From JALUZX01 sp964561605 (lineage in GTDB: Bacteria; Planctomycetota; UBA1135; JALUZX01), in the NCBI GenBank assembly GCA_964561605.1, contig CAZLQD010000017.1:26268-90267 (forward strand): a stretch of 64,000 nt of DNA, read 5' to 3'. The notes under the pieces are model-generated. The model was not told where the DNA came from. It saw only the letters and a program-made list of their open reading frames with translations, and ran no database searches. The translations under genes were made by a program, and so were the position numbers. Below, piece by piece: positions 35,542 through 43,576 of this stretch (its first letter is position 1; each line of letters opens with the position of its first letter).

Positions 35542-36711
35542 TCACCTCTGGAAGATGGGTAGATACTGGTAGGGCACCAGGAGGACCAGGCAGGCCACGG
35601 CCGTTCCGAAGGCCGCCCCCGGCCCCACCCGGTTCCTCCAGGAGCCGTCGGACCTCTGGTCCATGAGGAGGAACCGCCGGACCTGCCGGAAGTAGGCGCG
35701 CCACCATTTTCCGCCGGCGATGAAGTGGGCCTGGGCGGCGTAGTAATGCCCGTAGAAGAAGAAGTAGTGGTCCCTCACGGTATTCACCGTGTAGGCGTAC
35801 TTCTGCATGTATCTCAGGCCCTTGACCACGAGGGGGTCGTCGTAGAGCCCGGCCCCCAGGAGGGTGGTCACTCCCGCGGCGGTCAGAGGGTAGCTCGCCC
35901 TGTGGGGCATTTCGCCCGGACCGCGGGAGATCTGGTACTTGAACCCGCCCACGTCGATCCCCAGTCCGGCGTTACGGAACATCAGGTCCCTCCTGGTGAC
36001 GGCGGACCTCCGGACGTAGCCTACTGCATTCTGGATGACCGAATACGGAATCTTGATCCCCACGTTCCTGGCGGCCCTCAATGCCATGACCTGGCAGACC
36101 GTGACGGACATGTCCGACTGGGTCGCCTTGGGGCGGTATCGCCATCCGCCCTCGGCGTTCTGGGCGTCCACGATGAACCGGGTGGCCTTCTGCAGGGCCT
36201 TCTTCACCCTGTCCTCCTTGGTGGTGCCGTAGACCTCGGCGAGGAAGAGGGTGGAGAAGGCGTGGCTGTACATCCTGGTCCCGTTGGATTCGATGGACCC
36301 GTCGGGCCGGACGCAGGAGAGGACGAAGTTCAGGCCCCGTTCCACGTTGCCCCCGTAACGACCCCGGCCGGGCTGGTTCCCGGCGGCGAGGAAAGCCATG
36401 AGGGCAAGGCTGGTGACACCCACGTGGGCGCACTTGGGGTTCCAGATCTCGTAGTCGTTCTGGAGCTTGAAACCCACGTCGCCCGTCCAGAATCCCCGGG
36501 GACTCTGGTGGCGGGCCAGCCAGGCCAGGCCCCGCTCGATTGCATGTTCCTGGGAGACCGTAATGTCCCAGGGGCGGCCCACCACACGGGAAGGGGGGGG
36601 AGGAGGCGGGGTGGGGCGTTTCGGGGGGCTTCCCTGGGGAAGGGGCGAGAGGACGGGGAGGAGGAGAACCGCCCCGGCCAGGAGAGCCGGGATCCTGATC
36701 CATCGGTTCAT
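35542..36711 (-). CDS. Exported squalene-cyclase-fold (alpha/alpha toroid) protein
   Basis: A 389-residue paralogue of the protein at 28711. Signal peptide about 1-26, a Pro-rich linker (PPPPPPS), then helical repeats with QW-like loops HQSPRGFWTGD, AQNAEGGWRYRP and DQRSDGSWRN. It lacks the DxDD acid motif of squalene-hopene cyclases. It ends QYLPIFQR, identical in the last seven residues to the other copy although the rest is diverged. Aromatic-rich FFFYGHYYAAQAHF near residue 320 corresponds to the region before the last repeat. The start at 36711 overlaps the propeller giant by four bases. Likely a periplasmic scaffold or binding protein. Confidence 0.87.
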   Translation of the reverse strand: MNRWIRIPALLAGAVLLLPVLSPLPQGSPPKRPTPPPPPPSRVVGRPWDITVSQEHAIERGLAWLARHQSPRGFWTGDVGFKLQNDYEIWNPKCAHVGVTSLALMAFLAAGNQPGRGRYGGNVERGLNFVLSCVRPDGSIESNGTRMYSHAFSTLFLAEVYGTTKEDRVKKALQKATRFIVDAQNAEGGWRYRPKATQSDMSVTVCQVMALRAARNVGIKIPYSVIQNAVGYVRRSAVTRRDLMFRNAGLGIDVGGFKYQISRGPGEMPHRASYPLTAAGVTTLLGAGLYDDPLVVKGLRYMQKYAYTVNTVRDHYFFFYGHYYAAQAHFIAGGKWWRAYFRQVRRFLLMDQRSDGSWRNRVGPGAAFGTAVACLVLLVPYQYLPIFQR

Positions 36712-39700
36712 CTTCCGCCTCCTTTCCCGGAAGGCCCGGCCACCCCCAGGGTGCCTTCGCTGAAAGCGAAGAGCAGGTCCTTCCCGGCGGCCAGGATCTG
36801 GGGATGGAGTCCTGGGGCCACGAGGCCGGCGATCCGGTTCAACAGCTCACCGGTCTTGGTGTCCACCACGTAGAGATCGGGGCCCGTGGAGATCCCCCGG
36901 GGAGGGAGGACGGGGAACATCACGCAGGCGAAACCGGGGCCCGTGACGGGGAACTTCACCCCCGCGATCCCCCTGAAGTCGTGCCCCTGGAGGACGGCCC
37001 TCCAGGCCGTTCCCTCGCCCGGGCGGATTCCGTGGAGGAACCTGGTTCCTCTCTCGGAGCCCGAGACGAGGAAGACCGTGCCCTCCGAGTCCGGAAGGAA
37101 GGAATCGTACTCCATGGGCCTTCGGGGGAAGTCGGCTTGGGTACCGAGAAGGATCCGCTGGACCACTCTACCCGTGGATTCCTCCAGGACCCTCAGGATC
37201 CCCTGGCGGTGGAACCTGGTCAGGAGGAGCAGGAATCCCGGCAGGGCCCGGACCCGGGAGAGGTGTTCCCCCCGGGGGATGTCGACCTCCCACTCCCGGG
37301 CCCTTCCGGAGAGGGGCAGGGCGCGGATCCCGGCGGAAGAGGCGTTCACCACGGGGAGGAAGAGGTGGTCCTTCGTGGCCAGGACGCTCTGGTGGTCCAG
37401 GGTGGCGGAGAGGGAGAGGGGGGTCCGGAGCCACTCGTCCTTCCTGGAGGTCACCGACATGGCGGCGAGATCCACATCGGTCACGTAAAGGCGAAAACGA
37501 GGGGGGGTCTTTCCGGGGTCCAGGATGCGCCAGCCCAGGAGGTGGATCTTCTCCGGGCCCGGAACGGCGAGGACCCGGCATCCCAGGGGAAAGAGGATCC
37601 TCCTGTCCCCCCAGGAGCGGCCCGAGAAGGGGTCCATGGCGAGGAGCAGGATCTCCTCGGCCTTGGATCCCTCCAGGGTGATTACGATCAGGCCCTTCCG
37701 GAAGAAGATCCCCGAGAGGAAGTAGCCTTCCGGGTAGGGGAGGACGATTCCACCCTTCCCGGTGAGGGCGTCCAGGGCCACGATTCCCTTCCTGGAAGGA
37801 AGGAGGAGGGTCCTGCCCTGGAGGAAACAGGTGGTGAAGGCCTGGTAGGGGGAGAGGAAGACCCGGCTCCAGAGATCCCTGGAGAGGGCCCCTTCGTCGG
37901 CCAGGGCGGGCCTGGCGAAGAGGCGGCTCCCCCAGGAGAAGACCAGGGGGACCCCGGGGTCGCGGGGGCCCAGGGTGAAGGGCCGCAACATCTTGGTGAA
38001 GGTTCCCCCCAGGATGGAGACCCGGGCGAGGAGTTTCCGGCCGGGAGGAACGGAGAGGAGGGCGTCCCCGGCCCGGGGCGGACGGGGTGCCTGCTCCAGG
38101 GCGACCCTGGCGTAGGTGAGACCTCCGTCGGGTTCGAAGTCCGAGACCCTGTCTCCGAATTCGGAGGCCAGCCTCTCGAAGAGGAAGGCCGAGAGCCAGA
38201 GGTTGCCTTCCACCTTGGCGGCCTCGGCCAGGCGCCTGAGAAAGCCCGGGGTCCCCCTTCCCGAGGGGGCCGCCTTGAGTCCCTTGAGAAGATCCCCCAT
38301 CCTTCCCCGGCGGGCGGCCCGGTCGGCAAGTCTCCGCAGGGCTTCGCCGGCGGCACGGCTGTTGGGGAAACGCTCGATTACGAGACGGAGGATTCCGGGC
38401 GGATCGGTGCTTCCCGAGGCGCTCTCCAGGAGGGCCCGGGCCCGGGCCTCGACTTCCCGGTAAACCTCGGGGCCGTAGGTCTCGATGAGCCCGGCGATGG
38501 CCTTCCTCGCCAGGGGGACGGCGGGCTTTCCCCCGATTTCCGCTTTCGGGAACTTCTCCAGGATCTTTCTCCAGGCCGCCACGGCGGCGGGGGCGGTTTC
38601 CTTCTTCCCGCCGAGGTGGGCGGCGATCCTGGAGAGGAACCAGGGACCCGCCTCTTCTTCCCTCCTCTCACCGGCCGGATGGATCTTCCCCCGCGGGTAT
38701 TTCGCAACGATCCCCCGGGCCAGGCCCAGCCACTCTTCCCAGGAGCCCGTCTTCTCCAGCAGGTCCGCCAGGAGGACCCGGGCCTCCAGGTCCATGGGGC
38801 CGGGAGGGGAGACGGCCACGGCCTTCCTCGTGAGGGCCAGGGCATCCCGGGTCTTCCCTCCGGCCAGGGCGTTCCCCGCCCGTGCCAGGAGGGCCCTCCT
38901 GAGGATCACCCGGGCTCTCAGCCGGAGGTCGGAGGGCAGGCCGGGGCGGTCCAGGAGTTCTTCCAGGAGGGCGGAGGCGCTCTTTTCGTCCCCCGGGTGG
39001 TCCCGCTTGAGAAGGGCCGAGGCCAGAGTCAGGACCAGGTTGGGATCGCCCGGATGGGTTTCCAGGGCCTTCCTGGTCCTGCTCACGATGTCCTCCATGG
39101 AGAGGAAGGCCGAGAGGAGGGTCCGTCCCGCCGAGAGGAAGACCCCCGGCACGACCAGTACGTTCCCAACCCGGGCCGCTTCCCTCCCGAAGAGGCCGTA
39201 ACCGGCGAACCGGCTCCTTGCCATGACGGGGGATGCCGACCCGTCCAGGTTCCAGACGCCGATTCCGCCCTTCTTGGTGACGGTATAGATGTTGTCCTTC
39301 GAGAGCCCTCCCCGGGGCACGAGGGCCAGGGGGGTCGACAATGCGGCCATGCGCCCCGCCGGAACGACGACCCTGAGGGCGCCCTGGAGGAGGCGCCTTC
39401 CCCTCCTCCTCGAGGGATCCACCGCAACGATCCCTCTTCCCTGGAAGTAGATCCGGCCTTTCCGGGCTCCAAGGATGTAGCGGAGGGCCGTTCCCCTCCC
39501 CAGGTCGTCCAGGTCGGGCCGGAGCCGCCACAGGAGCTTTCCGTTCCGCTTGTCCAGGGCGAAGGCCTTCTTGGCGTCGGGCGGTGCGAAGATCACCTGG
39601 TCCCGGAAGACCAGGGGCGGGTTGGCCCCCCAGTAGGTGCGCACCGCCGGGGTGGGATAGAATTCATCTGTATATTCCTTGTCCGGCGGGCGGATGGATT

Positions 39701-41198
39701 CGTAGAAGGCCATCCACTTCAGGCGGCCCCTCTCGGCCTCCAGGGCGAAGGCCACCCCCAGGTTGGTGGAGCCGTAGAGGACTCCCTCCCTCAGGGTCAG
39801 GGGAGAGGCCACGAACTCGGTGGTCATGTTTCCGAACATGTTGAGCCTGAGCTGGCCCGAACAGATCCGGGTCCGCCAGAGGGGTTCGCCCGTCTCGGCG
39901 GAGAAACAACCCACGTAGACAGAGACGGTCTGGCCGTAGTCCACCAGGGGGACGAAGACCCTGTCGCCCTTCCCCAGGGGCGGCCCGGCCGTATTCCATC
40001 CTCCCGAGAGGGAGCGGAGCTTCTCCAGCTCCCTGGAGGCGTGGTGCCACAGGACCTTTCCCGTGAGGGCGTCGAAGGCGAAGAGCCTCCTCACGGGGAT
40101 GCTGGCGCTGATGGAGATGGCCCGGAAGGAGGCGTCGGACCCGGTCCTTCCCACGCGGAGGGGACAGATGAAGGTGTTCCTGCAGAGGGTGCCCGAGAGG
40201 ACCAGGCCCCTGGGCGGGGAGAGCATGCCCTGGGCCGAGACCATGCCCATGACGTTCTTCTTCGGCTTCGTGGGCTCCCAGAGCTTGGGGGCCTTGTAGC
40301 TCCAGAGGAGGCGCCCCGAGAGGAGATCGATGCACTCCGCCGAGTCTCCCGTGCAGAGGTAGACCATGTCTCCGTCGGTGACGGGGAGGACGGGGAAGCC
40401 CGTGTAGCGTTCCCCCGAGAGGTTCAGGGGTTGCTGCCAGCCCAGGGTGAGGACCGAGGGGGGGGCGGACATGGGGCGGCCCAGGCCGAAGGCCGAGGGC
40501 CACGGCCTGGGATCCTTGAGAAGGGGCTTCAATTCGTGCAGGAAGGAGAGCAGATCCGGGTTCGAGTATTCCATACCCCCGAGGAGGACGGAGAATCGGC
40601 CGGGCGGAAGCTCCGGGGGAAAGCCCTGGAGGACCCGGCAAAGGGCAAGCCCCGCCAGGGCGGCCCCGTCGCCCGGGTGGATCTCCAGGTAGCGGCGGAA
40701 CCAGGATGCCGCCTCCCAGGCCCTTCCGGCCTCCAGGGATCGGGCCGCCAGGATCCAGGAGGCCCTTTCTTCGTAGACCGTGCCGGGAAAACGCCGGACC
40801 GCCTCTTCGAGGGGGGGGCTTTCCCCCAGGGCGAGACCCCGCTCGAGAAGGGGGGCGGCCTGGGTTCGGAGGGCTTTCTCCAGGCCGCGCCGATCCTCCG
40901 GAGGAAGGTCCCGGATCTTCCGGCGGATCTCTTCCAGGAGTCCCACCCCCCGGTCCAGGTCCAGGTAGGAGACGGCTTCCCGGGGGTCCTGGGAGATCAC
41001 CTTCTGGAGGAGGGCCGCTCCGTCCAGGTACTTCCCTTCCGAGAGGAGGGCCAGGGCCTTCCGGGCCAGGCTCTCCAGGTCCGGATCCCGGGCCAGCATG
41101 AAAGGCCGGTCCTTGTAGGTGGGGCCCGCCCCTGCCTGGGCCTTCCCTGTCCCCAGGGGAAGGAGGAGGGCCGGGAGGAGGATCCGGAGGATTCTCAC
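36708..41198 (-). CDS. Giant exported TPR and PQQ-type beta-propeller protein
   Basis: A 1496-residue protein. After a signal peptide (ILRILLPALLLPLGTGKAQA) come TPR-like helices (about 30-225: LLSEGKYLDGAALLQKVI, SWFRRYLEIHPGDGAALAG). A first propeller spans about 255-640 with PQQ blades (DMVYLCTGDSAECIDLLSG, KAFALDKRNGKLLWRL). A second TPR block lies about 660-960 (VLTLASALLKRDH). A second propeller covers about 1010-1496, with KGIVALDALTGKGG and TGELLNRIAGLVAPG. The GTG at 41198 overlaps the vWA stop by four bases. PQQ blades here probably serve binding rather than redox, since no dehydrogenase motifs are seen. It is far longer than BamB and most likely a platform for the operon's complex. 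Confidence 0.87.
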   Translation of the reverse strand: MRILRILLPALLLPLGTGKAQAGAGPTYKDRPFMLARDPDLESLARKALALLSEGKYLDGAALLQKVISQDPREAVSYLDLDRGVGLLEEIRRKIRDLPPEDRRGLEKALRTQAAPLLERGLALGESPPLEEAVRRFPGTVYEERASWILAARSLEAGRAWEAASWFRRYLEIHPGDGAALAGLALCRVLQGFPPELPPGRFSVLLGGMEYSNPDLLSFLHELKPLLKDPRPWPSAFGLGRPMSAPPSVLTLGWQQPLNLSGERYTGFPVLPVTDGDMVYLCTGDSAECIDLLSGRLLWSYKAPKLWEPTKPKKNVMGMVSAQGMLSPPRGLVLSGTLCRNTFICPLRVGRTGSDASFRAISISASIPVRRLFAFDALTGKVLWHHASRELEKLRSLSGGWNTAGPPLGKGDRVFVPLVDYGQTVSVYVGCFSAETGEPLWRTRICSGQLRLNMFGNMTTEFVASPLTLREGVLYGSTNLGVAFALEAERGRLKWMAFYESIRPPDKEYTDEFYPTPAVRTYWGANPPLVFRDQVIFAPPDAKKAFALDKRNGKLLWRLRPDLDDLGRGTALRYILGARKGRIYFQGRGIVAVDPSRRRGRRLLQGALRVVVPAGRMAALSTPLALVPRGGLSKDNIYTVTKKGGIGVWNLDGSASPVMARSRFAGYGLFGREAARVGNVLVVPGVFLSAGRTLLSAFLSMEDIVSRTRKALETHPGDPNLVLTLASALLKRDHPGDEKSASALLEELLDRPGLPSDLRLRARVILRRALLARAGNALAGGKTRDALALTRKAVAVSPPGPMDLEARVLLADLLEKTGSWEEWLGLARGIVAKYPRGKIHPAGERREEEAGPWFLSRIAAHLGGKKETAPAAVAAWRKILEKFPKAEIGGKPAVPLARKAIAGLIETYGPEVYREVEARARALLESASGSTDPPGILRLVIERFPNSRAAGEALRRLADRAARRGRMGDLLKGLKAAPSGRGTPGFLRRLAEAAKVEGNLWLSAFLFERLASEFGDRVSDFEPDGGLTYARVALEQAPRPPRAGDALLSVPPGRKLLARVSILGGTFTKMLRPFTLGPRDPGVPLVFSWGSRLFARPALADEGALSRDLWSRVFLSPYQAFTTCFLQGRTLLLPSRKGIVALDALTGKGGIVLPYPEGYFLSGIFFRKGLIVITLEGSKAEEILLLAMDPFSGRSWGDRRILFPLGCRVLAVPGPEKIHLLGWRILDPGKTPPRFRLYVTDVDLAAMSVTSRKDEWLRTPLSLSATLDHQSVLATKDHLFLPVVNASSAGIRALPLSGRAREWEVDIPRGEHLSRVRALPGFLLLLTRFHRQGILRVLEESTGRVVQRILLGTQADFPRRPMEYDSFLPDSEGTVFLVSGSERGTRFLHGIRPGEGTAWRAVLQGHDFRGIAGVKFPVTGPGFACVMFPVLPPRGISTGPDLYVVDTKTGELLNRIAGLVAPGLHPQILAAGKDLLFAFSEGTLGVAGPSGKGGGR

Positions 41199-43576
41199 GG
41201 CAGGTGCGCCCCCTTGCGCAGGGCCCATTCCAGGCCGAGGAAGAAGACCAGGAGGAAGAGGAGCCAGGGGGTGTCCCAGAGCTCCTTGGGGTGGGGATCC
41301 CTTCCCACGGGGATCACCCGGGTTCCCCCCGAGGGGAGGATCTCCAGGAGGCGGGAAGCCCGGGAAAGGTCGAGGGCCTTTCCTCCCGTCTCGCGGGCCA
41401 GGGCGGCCATGAGCCCGGCGTCGGGGACCGGTTGGGCGAGTTCCTTGACGGGAACCCTCACCCGGAAGCCCGCCTGGGCCAGGAGTTTCCCGTCCGATCG
41501 GTCTCCCTCCCTGAGGGAGAGGGAGTAGGATCCGGGCTCCCGGAAACGGAAGCTTCCCTTGTAGGCCCCCGCCTCGGCCGGGTCCGCCGCCAGGGTGGAG
41601 GCCCGGACCTTTCCGTCGGGGAGGAGGAGGAAGACTTTGCAGGAAGGGGCGGTGGAGGGGACGAAATCGGCGTCCCTGAGGCGGGCCGTGACGTCGACCC
41701 TTTCCCCCACGTCGAAGATCTGCTTGGCCAGTTCCAGGGAGGCCCGGTCGCTGCCTCGCTTCAGGCGTCCCTCTGCGGCCCACCGGATGGTGTTGCGCCA
41801 GAAGGCGTCGAAGTACTTGTCGCCGTAATATTTCCTCCAGCGCCAGAAGGAGTCCAGACCCAGCCAGACCACCCGGCCCCGGGGATAGTCCCAGGCTGCG
41901 GCCAGGACCAGGCGGCCGTACTTGTTCCGTCTCACGGGATGCCTGAGGAGGACTTGGGCCCCCGCCTTGGCGCGGAGGACCGGGGAGAACCAGTAGAAGC
42001 CCGAGAGGCCCTCCTTCCAGAGAAGGCGGTTCGTGGCCGGGTCGGGTAGAAGTTTCAGCATCGGCGGAGGGGACGCCGGGTTCTCCAGGACGGGATGGAA
42101 GGGCCTGTCCGAGGCTCCCTGTTCCATGCCCGTGTCGCCCGGCTCGGGAAGCACCACGGGAAGGAGGTCCTCCACGGGTGTGCCCCGGAAGGCCCCGGGC
42201 ATGGCCCGGACCCCGGCCTGGCAGACCAGGCCCCCGCCGAACTCGACGAACTCCTTGAGGAGCTGGAGGAACCGGTCGCTCTCCCTGGCAGTGGTCCCCA
42301 GCAGGGAGGGGGAGACGTCCCCCAGGATCACCACGTGGTATTTGCCGAAGAGTTCCTTCCTCGTTCTCGGGATGTCGGTCAGGTGGGGCAGGCCCTTGGT
42401 GGCCTCCTGGGGGAAGTCGGGGCTGGCCTCGAAGAGGAAGCACTGGCCCTCCACGGCCCGGTCCGCCCTGAGAAGGGTGTTCTTCAAGTAACGGTATTCG
42501 TAGCGGGGGTAGTCCTCCAGGTAGAGGACCCGGATCTTGCCGGAGAGGACGTGGAGGTGGTGGACGGCCTTGTTGTCGTCCAGGAAGGACTCTCCTGGAA
42601 GGGGATCCACCCGGGCCTCCAGGGTCACCATGCCGGGTTCCTCGAAGACGTGGGTCATGGTGACCACCTGGAGCCCGCCCTTGGAAGGAACCCGGACCTC
42701 CTTCCACTCCAGGACCTCCTCCCCCGGGACCTGGACCAGGGAGACGTGGAATCTCTTTCCTCCCAGCCCCCGGGTGCGGACGGGGATCTTGAAGGTCACC
42801 TTCTCCTTCTGGAGGACGTTGGTCGGGGCCTGGAGGTCCAGGACGGCCAGGTTCTTCAGGGGTGAGGGCCTCCCGCAGAGGACCGTATGGATGGGGATCC
42901 CCTCGGCGGCGAAGCGGGCGGCCGCTTCGCCGGGAGGGAGTCCGTCGTTGCTCCTGCCGTCGGAGAAGACCACCACGGCGGCCGTCCTGCCGCCCACGGC
43001 GTCGGGGAAGACCCCTTCCAGGGCCTCGCCGAGCCGGGTCACCCTTCCTGCGGCCTGCAAACCCGACAGGTCCGCCAGGGGAACCAGTTCGCGGGAGAAG
43101 CCGTAGAGAGCCAGGTCGAACCGGTCTTTCAGCTTCTCCAGGATCCGGCCCGGGCCCTGGAGGACCCGCTTGGCCAGTTCCAGGCGTGTAAGGGAGGAGG
43201 GACTCTCCCCTCCCGCCAGGCCGGCTTCCCGGGAGAGATCCCGGGTCTTCTCGTCGTCCGGATAGCCGTCGACCCTCCCCATGGAGGCCGACCCGTCCAC
43301 GAGGAAGAGCACCTGATCCCGGACTTCCCTGGTCCGGATCTTCTCCAGGATGGGACGGAAGAGGGCCAGGACCAGCAGGAGGATCGCCGCGGCCCGAAGG
43401 GCGGAGAGGATCCAGCGGCGGGCTCCCTCGACGCCCTGGCTCCGCCCGTAGAGGAACCAGGCGAAGAGCAGGACCAGGGGAAGGATCACCAGGAAGACCA
43501 CCCAGGGATGGGGCAGTGCTTCGAAACGGAAACGGGCCGCCGTTTTTCCCGCCTGGAGTGCCGCCTGGGCGATCAT
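41195..43576 (-). CDS. Membrane vWA protein with amidotransferase-like domain
   Basis: A 793-residue protein. Two helices near the N-terminus (about 27-47, 53-73) are followed by a vWA domain with an intact MIDAS start, FLVDGSASMG (DxSxS), and VVVFSDGRSN. A linker of Ig-like strands (about 290-400) leads to a class I glutamine-amidotransferase-like fold (about 400-640: IRVLYLEDYPRYEYRYLK, HVVILGDVSPSLLG, FVEFGGGLVCQAG); the nucleophile elbow Cys is not in the canonical GxCxG, so it is probably non-catalytic. A last helix (WLLFLLVFFLGLEWALR) ends the protein. It overlaps BatA-like and propeller genes by four bases each. Expected role: metal-dependent adhesion scaffold in the inner membrane. 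Confidence 0.88.
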   Translation of the reverse strand: MIAQAALQAGKTAARFRFEALPHPWVVFLVILPLVLLFAWFLYGRSQGVEGARRWILSALRAAAILLLVLALFRPILEKIRTREVRDQVLFLVDGSASMGRVDGYPDDEKTRDLSREAGLAGGESPSSLTRLELAKRVLQGPGRILEKLKDRFDLALYGFSRELVPLADLSGLQAAGRVTRLGEALEGVFPDAVGGRTAAVVVFSDGRSNDGLPPGEAAARFAAEGIPIHTVLCGRPSPLKNLAVLDLQAPTNVLQKEKVTFKIPVRTRGLGGKRFHVSLVQVPGEEVLEWKEVRVPSKGGLQVVTMTHVFEEPGMVTLEARVDPLPGESFLDDNKAVHHLHVLSGKIRVLYLEDYPRYEYRYLKNTLLRADRAVEGQCFLFEASPDFPQEATKGLPHLTDIPRTRKELFGKYHVVILGDVSPSLLGTTARESDRFLQLLKEFVEFGGGLVCQAGVRAMPGAFRGTPVEDLLPVVLPEPGDTGMEQGASDRPFHPVLENPASPPPMLKLLPDPATNRLLWKEGLSGFYWFSPVLRAKAGAQVLLRHPVRRNKYGRLVLAAAWDYPRGRVVWLGLDSFWRWRKYYGDKYFDAFWRNTIRWAAEGRLKRGSDRASLELAKQIFDVGERVDVTARLRDADFVPSTAPSCKVFLLLPDGKVRASTLAADPAEAGAYKGSFRFREPGSYSLSLREGDRSDGKLLAQAGFRVRVPVKELAQPVPDAGLMAALARETGGKALDLSRASRLLEILPSGGTRVIPVGRDPHPKELWDTPWLLFLLVFFLGLEWALRKGAHLP

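Noticed and set aside
28711..36711. Squalene-hopene cyclases and a hopanoid pathway
   Set aside because: Both proteins have signal peptides and lack the DxDD catalytic motif, and no other hopanoid gene is present.
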